Shown: piece after piece, positions 52,445 through 61,155 of the stretch | Layout: each line of letters opens with the position of its first letter | How positions within the stretch are numbered: position 1 is the stretch's first letter | From: Candidatus Woesebacteria bacterium | GTDB lineage: Bacteria; Patescibacteriota; Microgenomatia; UBA1406; GWC2-37-13 | DNA: 64,000 bases | Assembly (NCBI GenBank): GCA_020429045.1 | Contig: JAGQLS010000001.1 | Coordinates: 111,439 to 175,438 of the forward strand | Direction of reading: 5' to 3' | Notes under the pieces: model-generated | The model's database searches: none | Told to the model about the DNA's origin: nothing | What the model saw: only the letters and a program-made list of their open reading frames with translations | Program-made: the position numbers and the translations under genes

Positions 52445-53698
52445 ATGTTAGACATACAATACATTCGACAAAATATCGAAAAAGTAAAACAAGCAGTAAA
52501 AAATAAAAATCGCCCCGTGGACGTTGATCGCATTATCACACTCGACGACAAGCGAAAGGAACTTATTCAAAAAGCACAAACTCTGCGCGAGCGCAGGAAT
52601 GAACTCGCCCGCAACGCAAACGGCAACGGGCAACAAACAACAGGACAAAAACCGTCGCAGGCACACATTACGGAAGGCAAACAAATAAAGGAACAACTCA
52701 AAACTATTGAAGGAGCATTGAAGCAAGTTGAAGAAGAACTGCACGACCGTATGATGCATGTCGTCAATGTGCCACTTGACGATACCCCAATCGGACCCGA
52801 TGCGAGTGGGAATGTAGAACTGCGCACGTGGGGAGAAAAGCCAACGTTTGATTTTGAACCCAAAGATCACATAACTCTCATGGAAAATCTCGGGTGGCTC
52901 GACCTTGAACGCGGTTCAAAAGTTTCGGGATTCCGAGGCTATTTCCTCAAAGGCGAAGGCGCACTGCTACAGATTAAACTTTTGATGTGGGCGTTTAACG
53001 AACTTGCCAAAAAAGGCTACACGCCTATGATTGCACCCGCCATTGTCAAAGAATTCGCACTCTTTGGCACCGGACACTTCCCATGGGGTAGCGAACAAGA
53101 CGTGTACGCCCTCAACGAAGAGGACGCATTCCTGGCAGGCACAGCAGAAGTGCCAATAACATCTTACTACGCCGGTGAAGTATTGCATGAGAAAGATTTA
53201 CCAATCCGCATGGTAGGATTTTCGCCGTGCTATCGCCGCGAAGCTGGAGCCTACGGCAAAGACACCAGAGGCATCTACCGCGTGCACGAATTTATGAAAG
53301 TCGAACAGGTGATTATCGGGCGCAACGATATGGATGAAGCTATAACCCTGCACGAAGAACTCCAAAAAAACACCGAGGATCTTTTGCAAAAATTGGGGCT
53401 GCCCTACCGCGTGCTTCGCATGTGTACGGGCGACATGGGCGAACCTCAGATCAAAAAATACGACACCGAGGCCTGGATTCCTTCAAAGCAAGCGTATGGC
53501 GAAGTGGGTTCAAATTCGATTATGGGAGATTTTCAAGCTCGCAGGTTGAATTTGCGATACAAAGCTAAGGATGGCGGGGTGAAGTATTGTTTTACGTTTA
53601 ACAATACTGCGCTTGCCGCGCCTCGAATCCTGATTCCACTTGTGGAGAATGGGCAAAAGGAGGATGGAGGGGTTGAATATTCTGAGTTTTATTCATAA
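52445..53698 (+). CDS. serS: seryl-tRNA synthetase
   Basis: 417 residues. N-terminal coiled-coil arm (about 25-105), then the class II core: FEPKDHITLMENLGWLDLERGSKVSGFRGYFLKGEGALL, TAEVPIT, motif 2 FSPCYRREAGAYGKDTRGIYRVHEFMKVEQ and motif 3 NSIMGDFQARRLNLRYK. It charges tRNA-Ser. A low-complexity intergenic unit with TTTTGCATT-like blocks precedes the ATG. The C-terminus YSEFYS converges with the peptidase gene, whose stop is 19 bases away. Confidence 0.97.
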   Translation: MLDIQYIRQNIEKVKQAVKNKNRPVDVDRIITLDDKRKELIQKAQTLRERRNELARNANGNGQQTTGQKPSQAHITEGKQIKEQLKTIEGALKQVEEELHDRMMHVVNVPLDDTPIGPDASGNVELRTWGEKPTFDFEPKDHITLMENLGWLDLERGSKVSGFRGYFLKGEGALLQIKLLMWAFNELAKKGYTPMIAPAIVKEFALFGTGHFPWGSEQDVYALNEEDAFLAGTAEVPITSYYAGEVLHEKDLPIRMVGFSPCYRREAGAYGKDTRGIYRVHEFMKVEQVIIGRNDMDEAITLHEELQKNTEDLLQKLGLPYRVLRMCTGDMGEPQIKKYDTEAWIPSKQAYGEVGSNSIMGDFQARRLNLRYKAKDGGVKYCFTFNNTALAAPRILIPLVENGQKEDGGVEYSEFYS

Positions 53699-53716
53699 AA
53701 ATCGATAAAAATTTGA

Positions 53717-54808
53717 TTAACTTTTAGTTTTCACAAATTCTAAAAGAAACATAAGTAATTCTTCCATCTCGCTCAGTTTGACATACTCCGTGTATTGATG
53801 AGCAAGATAATAGGCTGAACCAATAGGCACACAATGAATACCATGTGCATTAATGACGTTGGCATCGCTACCGCCAAATGTTTCATAATAATGTTCTTTA
53901 AGATTCATTTTTTTGTATGTTTCTTGCAGACGAAGGAAAAGTTTATGTTTCCTTTCTAATTTGTACCCTTCAAACTCGAGTTCGGAGTCAATAATGATTT
54001 TTCCCTTCATTCTCCTGCCTATCTTGTGAATTTGAGCTTCAATTTTTTTCGCTGTAGCAAGCATTTTTTGTGTGTCAAAACTTCTCATTTCTGCCTTAAA
54101 TAAAGCATTACCAGATACGCTGTTTACTGCTGTTCCCCCTGATAGAATACCAATGTTAAAACTAACCCCCGGTGTAGGTTCACCCTGCTTAAGATTTGCA
54201 ATAATATGAGAAATGATTTCAATGGCGTTTATGCCTTCTTTATGATCTCTTGAATGTACAGTTTTACCCAAAACAGCAACATAAAGGCGATAAAATGAAG
54301 GTGCCTGAACGACAACGTTCGTGCAAGGTCCGTCTTCGTCAATAACCAATCCTATTTTAGATTGTAGCAATGAATAGTCAAGGTTTATTGCACCGTACAA
54401 GCCTGCTTCTTCACCTCTTGTGAATACAAATTCTATTGGATTTGTTTTAATATTATTTTTTTTAATATATGTTGCAAGTTCCAATAATACTGTGAGTCCA
54501 GACTTTGGATCGGCGCCAAGAATTGATTTACCAGTACCTTTTATAATATCTCCTTCTATTTTATAGTCAAGGTTCGGCACGCTTTCTGGAATGTCAAGAT
54601 GTGTATTGAGCATTATCGATTCTCCTTCACCCTCCAAATACGCAATAACGTTATTGAATGGATCTTTTTTTACTCGAATACCTAACTCTTCTAAATAAGA
54701 TTCACAGTACTTGATAACTTCGTTTTCTTGCTCATAAATCTCATCAATATGAATCAGATCAAGAAAAGTTTTTTGCAGGTGTTGTTTAAGTGATGGTTTT
54801 TTTTTCAT
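53717..54808 (-). CDS. M20-family metallopeptidase (peptidase T / di-tripeptidase type)
   Basis: About 363 residues from ATG 54808 (MKKKPSLKQHLQ), two bases after the end of the methyltransferase gene; an in-frame ATG at 54826 would overlap it. Zinc-site motifs: MLNTHLDIPES (His, Asp), GADPKSGLTV (Asp), TRGEEAGLYGA (Glu-Glu) and a late LAHQYTEYV (His). The central dimerisation domain is present (VHSRDHKEGINAIEI, GTAVNSVSGNALFKAEMRS). It would cleave a di- or tripeptide or deacylate an amidated product. Third gene of the ATP-grasp operon, so it may trim or recycle that product (inference). Confidence 0.88.
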   Translation of the reverse strand: MKKKPSLKQHLQKTFLDLIHIDEIYEQENEVIKYCESYLEELGIRVKKDPFNNVIAYLEGEGESIMLNTHLDIPESVPNLDYKIEGDIIKGTGKSILGADPKSGLTVLLELATYIKKNNIKTNPIEFVFTRGEEAGLYGAINLDYSLLQSKIGLVIDEDGPCTNVVVQAPSFYRLYVAVLGKTVHSRDHKEGINAIEIISHIIANLKQGEPTPGVSFNIGILSGGTAVNSVSGNALFKAEMRSFDTQKMLATAKKIEAQIHKIGRRMKGKIIIDSELEFEGYKLERKHKLFLRLQETYKKMNLKEHYYETFGGSDANVINAHGIHCVPIGSAYYLAHQYTEYVKLSEMEELLMFLLEFVKTKS

Positions 54809-54809
54809 A

Positions 54810-55724
54810 TCAATTTTTAATAGCAACGAATAATTGATTTGGTTTACCCATCATCCCAAGATCGTTTGTTGTTTCATTCCTCCTCCTATGGTACGCTGAA
54901 TGGTTTTCTATTGACCCCATATGGCGCAACGTCATACCCACTTCTGCAAATTGTTGCGTCAATAGATTCAATTTCACGATTCGTTTTGTGTATGGGTGAT
55001 GTGGCACTATTACTTCTTGATCATGGCCACGCACTTCACACGTTAAATGTAAAATGCCAGAATCGTCATCAATTGGTTGATATGTTCTGGTTCTTCTATC
55101 AAAAACATGTTGTTTAGTTCCGTTATCTTTGATTAATACTTCTGGCCATGTTGTATCTAATGTCTCACCCGGAAGCGGATTGTAACCATCGCTTACATAA
55201 TCAAAAACTAACATACCACCAGGTCTCAGGGCATCTGATAATGCCCCAATAAATTCCATATGTCCTTGTTCGTCTGTCACGTCTCCAAGACTATTACCCA
55301 TAAGTATAGCGAGTGGAAACCCACCTTGACAATGACCCATAAAAACATGAGTATCGCGGATGTCAGCTTGATAAATAGAAACGTTATTCTTAAACAAATA
55401 TCCATATCGTTTACGCCCCATCTGTAAACTCATACCCGACAAATCTGCAACAACTGCATTCGTAATTCCATTTTGCAAAAGATAAGGTACGTGACGCATA
55501 GTCCCACCGCAAGGAATATAAACAGATTTTGGTAAAGAGTTATTATTAAATATACTCCACATATTCCCAACAACATCAACTTCCGCCTTACTTAATGGCA
55601 TGTCAAAATGAATTTCTCCTTTTAAGTTCATAAGGAGAGGATTGTCATAGTGCCTACTAATCATTGTTTTTAAATCTGCACCTAGTTGTTTATGGTCTAA
55701 GTCAAATATCATAATACTTTTCAT
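54810..55724 (-). CDS. SAM-dependent methyltransferase-like protein
   Basis: 304 residues. Rossmann-fold features: SVYIPCGGTMRHVPYLL (motif I, unusual with PCGGTMRH), VVADLSGMSLQMGRKR (motif II with Asp), IYQADIRDTHVF, LAILMGNSLGDV and ALRPGGMLVFDYV. This order fits class I methyltransferases of the glycine/sarcosine or small-molecule kind. Its start overlaps the end of the giant ATP-grasp-like gene by four bases, and its stop is two bases from the peptidase start. The substrate is probably the product of the ATP-grasp protein (inference from gene coupling). Confidence 0.78.
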   Translation of the reverse strand: MKSIMIFDLDHKQLGADLKTMISRHYDNPLLMNLKGEIHFDMPLSKAEVDVVGNMWSIFNNNSLPKSVYIPCGGTMRHVPYLLQNGITNAVVADLSGMSLQMGRKRYGYLFKNNVSIYQADIRDTHVFMGHCQGGFPLAILMGNSLGDVTDEQGHMEFIGALSDALRPGGMLVFDYVSDGYNPLPGETLDTTWPEVLIKDNGTKQHVFDRRTRTYQPIDDDSGILHLTCEVRGHDQEVIVPHHPYTKRIVKLNLLTQQFAEVGMTLRHMGSIENHSAYHRRRNETTNDLGMMGKPNQLFVAIKN

Positions 55725-58700
55725 TTACTACTAAATGTGACAGGAGCCATTGCTGCATTTGTTGCTCCATGTACTTTTGTCACGCCATTGCTTACTGGTG
55801 TCACTGTTACAATTCCATTTGCCGCAGCTCCCTCTACGTGCCCTTTTTTTGAACTTAAATAGCCAGTTAAAAATGGATTATAGCGGATTCGAGAACTACC
55901 ATTTACCCGCACCTCGCCTATATCAAAATTTGGATCATCGGTATCGTCAACGAAAACTGCAATTTGTTCATTATCAGTCAAAGAATTTACCCGCGCTTCT
56001 CTCTTCACTCTTCTTCTGTCAAATGGTGTGTTTTCGATAAGATTTTGTAACATATATGGAACATTTGCTTGAGCAGCATGAAGCATGAGACTTCTCCAAG
56101 AAGCAGTATCCATTTCCGCACCAATAAAAACGCCTCTAGCGCCCCAATCATACATACCAAACTGTGGGTCAACAGCAAGTTTCAAAACATATTTTCCTGG
56201 ATTATTCCATGCGTCTTGATAAATTGCATCTAGATGTTTATCTAATTCTGTATGGCCTGTTGTTTGATCTGAAGCCTTCAAAATATTGCTATCAGCAAGC
56301 ATAGTCGAACACGCAATCATCATCGATTCTAACTCTTGCGCATCAAAATTCATTGCTGCCAGAGTTTGTTTAATTACATCAATTGCTCCGGGAATTGAAA
56401 AAACACCCATACCGAGTTTGCAGTGCGCAAAACCAGACAACCATGGATCGTTGAAAATGAGTAGATCACTTCCCTGTCGGCTATAAACTTCCATAGTTGT
56501 TTGTGCCATTCTTTGAGCTACAATTCGCGCCTCGTCAATAAGACTGCGATTGCTATCATTTTCTCTTCCGTAAATATCGTCTCGATACACGTATTGTTTC
56601 AATCGTTGTTCCCATAAACCCATCGGCGGAATGCCTGTAAGATTGAATTCTCTGTGTGTCTCTTCTTTTATATGGTTCATTTCCCTTTCAAGAGCTTGTT
56701 GATCAACTGTACCATCAGTTCTAATAAAATTTGGTCTAAGAACTTCCTCTAACGAACAATCAAGCATATAGGCCACTCTTTTTGGATCTAGCAAAACGTT
56801 AATATAATATTTGTCTGGATCTTTTATAAAATTCCATGGATAAGCAAAATGGAAAACAAATCCAGATTCAACTGAAGTTCCATTTTTTTTCATCAGGTCT
56901 TCTAATGTGACAAGATTTACTCTTACTCCATATTCTTCCACCATTTGTTTTTGAAAAACAATAAGATCCGCCCTATATTCACCCCATTCTTCTGTCATAA
57001 ATATAGTCAGCGTCTTTCTGTCAACGTTTTTGGGCACCCTCATTTCCCGCATCATTTGGTCTAAATGTTCAGCAATATTTGACTGGTCACCAATCCCATA
57101 CCCTTCAAATAATATTTTCTGCATACCTAAACCTCCTGGAGAACTCTCGAGCTCTGTTGCTTTCATAATCATATTTCCACCATTATCAACAGTTCTTGTA
57201 AGATCAGGACGAGTCAAAACTAATGGCGAAACTAACCTTCCTTCTTTTGGTAGATAATCTGGAAATTTGTAACTTATCGCTGCATCAATCGCACGACAAA
57301 TATTCATCAACCTTGCGTGCTCGGGCGAATCCACTTCATAGCCCGCACCTTTTGCCAATTCTTCTGGTTTGGAGACTGCAAATCCCACAAACGTTCCAAC
57401 AAGGGATAAACCTCTCATTAAATTTACATATTGTTCTTTATTTGGGGCGATCATCGGTCCTTCTAATAATTTCCATGGTACTCTCGCAAGATTTTCCAAA
57501 CCTTTACTTCGTAATTGTTCTGCACGCGCTCTTATCTGGGGAGTATCGTACATAGTTCCCTCAATGCCATACCTGTTCATTGCTTCAACATGTCTTTGAA
57601 CCATAGTTTGAAAGGCCGATTTTGCTGTTGTAATAAGCGATTCCGCTCGTGCATATACGGCTGCGTATTGAATTTTTGGCATCTCAGCAACATCGCCATA
57701 ATCTATATTCTTGTCTTGGGATCGTGTTGCTGCATACAATGCATTATTAAGAATTAGAGAACTCATGAATGAAGCAAACTCTCTAAGTCTTGATTCATCG
57801 TCCGTTTGTAGTGTATTAAGATGCTCATAATATTGCTGACATTTTTGCAGTTGAGATTCTGAAAGTTTGTTAAAACTATCTGGGACTTGATTCCATGAAA
57901 TGGTAGTCAATGCATTATAGTTGTCAAACAATAATTGATGAATCGTATCTTCTCCGAAATGCATTGCCCCTACGCGGCGCATTAAATCGTCTGCTGTTGA
58001 AGATAAATTTTCGGTGACAACATGATATTGCAAAACTAGATCATTCCACCTTGACATATCTTGAGTGAAAAGATAGTCAATAAATTGTTCCGGTAATCTG
58101 TTCAGTTCATCATAATTAATGGCTCCTTCATTATTGCAGGGGACTGGAATAGAATATAACCTTCCGATGTGTCTGTTTACTTCTTCTTCGTATGCTTGAT
58201 CAATAACATTCCAATTTTCATCAATAACGCCATCGTTTTGAAGTCTAAATAAAGTTTGTTCCGCCGCTTGAAGTGCTTGAGCTTGCATCTGACATTGTTC
58301 AGGAAGCCAAACTGATTTCAAATGTTCTGCAAGGTTTGGTGGATATCGTTTAATTTGTTTCTCAATTATTTCCTCGAGCGTTGTTGGAGAGGGTTCTTGT
58401 TTGGCTATTTTTCGTATCAACGCATCAATAATAGTATTTTTTTGCCTTGCAACTCCTGATTCACTTAGTAGTTTGCCGAGCGTCTGCCCATCAGCAAAAT
58501 TCCAACCGTTCATATTTGCAGCCAGTGTTGTCGCTTTACCGTACGAAGGAGTAATAAAATGAACATTATTGCTGTTTCCAACTAAAATAATTAAGGGTTT
58601 CCCTTGACAAAGGAGTTTTTTTTGTCGTTGCAAACTCGTATTAGATGAAGCTGGATCCCCTTCAATTGTAGAAACAGCTTCCATTTCCTCCGAAATAGCC

Positions 58701-59203
58701 ATGAGATATATGGTGCCATTTGATGTCTGGTTCAGTTGCATCGCCTGCTCGACAGCTATCGCTGCTAATGCTTTAGGCGTTATCTGTGCTTTTACTGCTT
58801 CTTTTTGACTCAGAATAAGATTTGTATCTGCTTGTTCAGTCCTTCGACCTTCGGCTGGTGTACCCTCTAATGTCTCGTATGATTTAAGTTTTTGCGGGTC
58901 GTCGGATATTTTTTTCATGTCAAGATCAATAAGTCGGGATCGACTGGGATTAGTTGAATCATAAATCAAATCTACCTGTTTGCCAACTAAAGCTTGATCG
59001 TCTAAAACTATTCCTGTTCGTCTTTGAAACCATTGAACAATTTCAGGAGTTATTATTCCTCTTATATAGTTTTCCCCTTTATTAAGAATCATCCACGATG
59101 TAGGAACTCCATTTTTATTGAATAATAAACCATGGGAATTAACCCCCAATTCACACTGATGGGGTTTATTTAATAGCTCTTTTGATTTATCAACTAGTTC
59201 CAT
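55721..59203 (-). CDS. 1160-residue protein with ATP-grasp-like C-terminal region
   Basis: The largest gene here. Residues 1-100 and 130-260 form two mixed alpha/beta parts; 300-620 is helical. From about 655 the sequence has features of permuted ATP-grasp ligases: LTRPDLTRTVDNGGNMIMKATELE..SPGGLGM (663-694), TIFMTEEWGEYRADLIVF, LLIFNDPWLSGFAHCKLGM (914-932), YVLKLAVDPQFGMYDWGARGVFIG (1005-1028), WRSLMLHAAQANVPYMLQNLIE and RIRYNPFLTGYLSSKKGHVEGAAANGIV (1105-1131). Such enzymes form amide bonds with ATP. The assignment is by pattern only and could be wrong. It is followed, with overlaps, by a methyltransferase and a peptidase, and preceded by an attenuator. Confidence 0.5.
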   Translation of the reverse strand: MELVDKSKELLNKPHQCELGVNSHGLLFNKNGVPTSWMILNKGENYIRGIITPEIVQWFQRRTGIVLDDQALVGKQVDLIYDSTNPSRSRLIDLDMKKISDDPQKLKSYETLEGTPAEGRRTEQADTNLILSQKEAVKAQITPKALAAIAVEQAMQLNQTSNGTIYLMAISEEMEAVSTIEGDPASSNTSLQRQKKLLCQGKPLIILVGNSNNVHFITPSYGKATTLAANMNGWNFADGQTLGKLLSESGVARQKNTIIDALIRKIAKQEPSPTTLEEIIEKQIKRYPPNLAEHLKSVWLPEQCQMQAQALQAAEQTLFRLQNDGVIDENWNVIDQAYEEEVNRHIGRLYSIPVPCNNEGAINYDELNRLPEQFIDYLFTQDMSRWNDLVLQYHVVTENLSSTADDLMRRVGAMHFGEDTIHQLLFDNYNALTTISWNQVPDSFNKLSESQLQKCQQYYEHLNTLQTDDESRLREFASFMSSLILNNALYAATRSQDKNIDYGDVAEMPKIQYAAVYARAESLITTAKSAFQTMVQRHVEAMNRYGIEGTMYDTPQIRARAEQLRSKGLENLARVPWKLLEGPMIAPNKEQYVNLMRGLSLVGTFVGFAVSKPEELAKGAGYEVDSPEHARLMNICRAIDAAISYKFPDYLPKEGRLVSPLVLTRPDLTRTVDNGGNMIMKATELESSPGGLGMQKILFEGYGIGDQSNIAEHLDQMMREMRVPKNVDRKTLTIFMTEEWGEYRADLIVFQKQMVEEYGVRVNLVTLEDLMKKNGTSVESGFVFHFAYPWNFIKDPDKYYINVLLDPKRVAYMLDCSLEEVLRPNFIRTDGTVDQQALEREMNHIKEETHREFNLTGIPPMGLWEQRLKQYVYRDDIYGRENDSNRSLIDEARIVAQRMAQTTMEVYSRQGSDLLIFNDPWLSGFAHCKLGMGVFSIPGAIDVIKQTLAAMNFDAQELESMMIACSTMLADSNILKASDQTTGHTELDKHLDAIYQDAWNNPGKYVLKLAVDPQFGMYDWGARGVFIGAEMDTASWRSLMLHAAQANVPYMLQNLIENTPFDRRRVKREARVNSLTDNEQIAVFVDDTDDPNFDIGEVRVNGSSRIRYNPFLTGYLSSKKGHVEGAAANGIVTVTPVSNGVTKVHGATNAAMAPVTFSSK

Positions 59204-59219
59204 AACGTTTTTAACTCAT

Positions 59220-59246
59220 AAAAAAACCGCCTACTTGCGGGCGGTT
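59220..59246 (-). terminator. leader terminator in front of the ATP-grasp-like gene
   Basis: On the minus strand AACCGCC (59246-59240), an eight-base loop, GGCGGTT (59231-59225) and a T7 run. It stands only 17 bases before the ATG at 59203, so it can only act on the leader transcript, i.e. as an attenuator. Confidence 0.85.
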
Positions 59247-59334
59247 GCAATGCAGTTTTTTATCAACTCACATCCTCCGCCCGTTAGGCGATAACAAAGA
59301 GGACGAAAATGAGATAAGAAACTACACTTTTCAT
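59238..59334 (-). promoter_or_regulatory. attenuator: antiterminator pairing overlapping leader peptide stop
   Basis: The seven-base CGGGCGG (minus strand 59283-59277), immediately after the leader peptide stop codon, is perfectly complementary to CCGCCCG (59244-59238), which contains the 5' arm of the terminator. Pairing of these two would prevent the terminator. A weaker alternative hairpin CGCC/GGCG around the stop codon could hide the first arm. This is the arrangement of classical ribosome-controlled attenuation: a ribosome at the stop codon masks the antiterminator arm; a stalled ribosome leaves it free. Confidence 0.7.
59284..59334 (-). CDS. 16-residue leader peptide
   Basis: ATG (59334) to TAA (59284): MKSVVSYLIFVLFVIA. 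Ten of 16 residues are Val, Leu, Ile or Phe. The stop codon abuts the antiterminator arm of the attenuator. A TATAAT box 14 bases upstream gives a start site about seven bases before the ATG, so translation would begin on a nearly leaderless transcript. No Shine-Dalgarno sequence. The hydrophobic composition could reflect control by charged branched-chain or aromatic tRNA, or a nascent-chain effect, or be accidental. Confidence 0.55.
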   Translation of the reverse strand: MKSVVSYLIFVLFVIA

Positions 59335-59348
59335 ATGTATAAGTTAGT

Positions 59349-59376
59349 ATTATACCTGACTGATATTAAATTGCAA
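59349..59376 (-). promoter_or_regulatory. promoter of the leader and ATP-grasp operon
   Basis: Minus strand TTGCAA (59376-59371), 16 bases, TATAAT (59354-59349). The predicted RNA start is near 59342, about 120 bases before the leader terminator's end. Confidence 0.65.
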
Positions 59377-59441
59377 GCGTGAAACGTGCGGTCACTGTTC
59401 GGTCACGAAAACATACGGTCAAGTACTTACAGATTTTTTAC

Positions 59442-59734
59442 TTACAGTGTAATTTCAATCTTTCCCCTCACATAATGACGCAGAAGTATATTGATGAGCG
59501 TCTGATAGGGCAACACTTGCTCTGAAGCCTTTTTTCTAATGGTATTTAAATCTTTTGAATTGATACGTAACGTTATCCTTTTTTTGTCTTGTTTTGCAGC
59601 ATTCTTAAAATATGCTCTATAGTTTTTTAATTCTTCTTCATGATTGTTTATTTCAATGAACGCATCATTGTCGATATCGTGCATCAATTCGGCTTCGTAT
59701 GTATCTAATGGTTCAAAAATATATTTTTTTTCAT
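59442..59734 (-). CDS. CopG-type ribbon-helix-helix antitoxin-like protein, start interrupted at an A8 run
   Basis: The clear part (from 59684, MHDIDNDAFIEINNHEEELKNYRAYF to KRITLRINSKDLNTIRKKASEQVLPYQTLINILLRHYV) matches the CopG antitoxin family that partners BrnT-like toxins. The family usually starts further upstream with a Y-x-L-D-x-x-E block, and the same frame upstream reads YIFEPLDTYEAEL, reached from ATG 59734 (with a TATACA box eight bases before it) only if one A is added to an A8 tract. So the true gene probably begins at 59734 with a slip or sequencing error. No toxin gene is visible next to it. Confidence 0.72.
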
Positions 59735-59804
59735 GATGCCTTTGTATAGAGTATTAATCGTGTATATATTGTTTCGTATATTTTCTACTGGGGATTGCTG
59801 TCTT

Positions 59805-61139
59805 CTATAGCAAGATAACCAATCCTGCCCCAACAATCGTAATGCCAAAGCCCATCATCATCCATGGTATGGAATCTATGCCGCTTACCGGTGGCGCCGG
59901 AGTCGTTGTTGCCGCACCTGGAGTATCGGTCGCAAGCGGATTGATGACGATAATGGTTGGCTCGGATGTCGGCGTTGTCGAAAGATCGGGTGTAATCGTG
60001 CCGGACGGTGCAGAGCTTAGCGATGGTGCAAGCGTACCCGATGGCGTCGACTCCCCCAACACTTGCTCACCACTTTTGATGATAGTGAACGTTCGCTTGA
60101 CAACGACATTGTTCCCCTCCTCGTTTTGCGTAACCATGGTAAACGCGTACTTTCCAGGCACTAAATCGTGCGGCACAGAGTATTGCCACTCGCCTTCTTT
60201 GTTTACTACCACGCTGCCTGAGAGGTGCATCGGTCCGTCTATGGTTGTAGAAACAAATGCACCCGCAATACCAGTTCCTTTGACAAGCGGCCGTTTGCCG
60301 GGGATGACGCTATTGTCAACCGGGAATGTAAGTTGAATGGCTGGCGAAATCGGGCTTTGTGTCGGCGCGCCTGTCACTGCTCCCAAAACTTCGTTGCCTT
60401 CTACAAACGAATAATTATTGCCTAAAATAACGGTCTCGGGCAATGGGTGGGTATTCTTGAGAAGCGCGCGGATCGAAGAGTGGCGATTGCTGGTAAATAT
60501 ATTGATCGTGATGATGTTTTGCTCAGAAGGGGTAAGTGGCTCGAGTGTTTTTGCGTTCACGATGTTTTGAAGTGGAATGAGCCATTCACCGCTTGAACTG
60601 GTAACGTCTGCCAGTGGATAGGCGTTGGAAACGTACATAACCACGAGCACTTTGTCCGCAGGTGTTTGATCTGGGTTGATGACCGTGCCATAGGCGGGAG
60701 ATGCTGTATTTACTTGCGTTTCCTTTGCGGTCTTAAAAGAAAACGAATCGCCGTCTGCTGCTACAAGAGTACCGTCGGTCGTCAAGATGCGATAATAATA
60801 GGTTGTATTGGGTTCCAGGTTAGTAAGTTCAGCGAAATGATATTTCTTTTTTCCTTTTCCCAAACTATCTATTGCGATAAGGTCGAGTCTGTTTTTTTTT
60901 GTGCCATAGACAATGGAACCTTCGTCTTCTGCGCTTGCAGCCCACAAAATCGCCGCTTGCTTGCTGGTGAGATTAGTGACTTCGTGCCGTTCAAGAGAAA
61001 GTTTTGAAGCGCGTGTCGGCTGAGAGTTATTGGTAAAAAAATAAAATCCAATCGCTGAAGAAACAAGCACCAAAGCTATCGCAACAAGCATTTTCGCAGG
61101 GCGTCGATGTTCGTTCAAATACAAATCAGAGTACAGCAT
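59805..61139 (-). CDS. surface protein with fibronectin type III-like and Ig-like domains, anchored at both ends
   Basis: About 444 residues from ATG 61139 (MLYSDLYLNEHRRPAK), 16 bases after the preceding gene's stop. A membrane helix near residues 17-37 is followed by a fibronectin type III-like unit (LTSKQAAILWAASAEDEGSIVYG...LTNLEPNTTYYYRILTTDG), a second beta unit (PADKVLVVMYVSN...PLQNIVNAKTLEPLTPSEQN), an Ig-like unit (PVDNSVIPGKRPLVKGTGIAGAFV...WQYSVPHDLVPGKYAFTMV), a Ser/Thr/Pro-rich stalk and a C-terminal membrane helix. It is the last gene of the pilus-like group and may be a pilus-associated adhesin or peptidoglycan-spanning linker (inference). Confidence 0.82.
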   Translation of the reverse strand: MLYSDLYLNEHRRPAKMLVAIALVLVSSAIGFYFFTNNSQPTRASKLSLERHEVTNLTSKQAAILWAASAEDEGSIVYGTKKNRLDLIAIDSLGKGKKKYHFAELTNLEPNTTYYYRILTTDGTLVAADGDSFSFKTAKETQVNTASPAYGTVINPDQTPADKVLVVMYVSNAYPLADVTSSSGEWLIPLQNIVNAKTLEPLTPSEQNIITINIFTSNRHSSIRALLKNTHPLPETVILGNNYSFVEGNEVLGAVTGAPTQSPISPAIQLTFPVDNSVIPGKRPLVKGTGIAGAFVSTTIDGPMHLSGSVVVNKEGEWQYSVPHDLVPGKYAFTMVTQNEEGNNVVVKRTFTIIKSGEQVLGESTPSGTLAPSLSSAPSGTITPDLSTTPTSEPTIIVINPLATDTPGAATTTPAPPVSGIDSIPWMMMGFGITIVGAGLVILL

Positions 61140-61155
61140 ATATTCATTATACAAA

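Noticed and set aside
52445..52870. Open frame opposite serS
   Set aside because: Shadow of the serS coding strand with no promoter or family features.
59230..59290. CRISPR-like repeat from the GC-rich segments
   Set aside because: Only two complementary short segments exist with no spacer series and no cas genes in the window.
59220..59334. T-box or known riboswitch in the leader of the ATP-grasp operon
   Set aside because: No conserved T-box or riboswitch core; a small leader ORF with competing stems explains the structure better.
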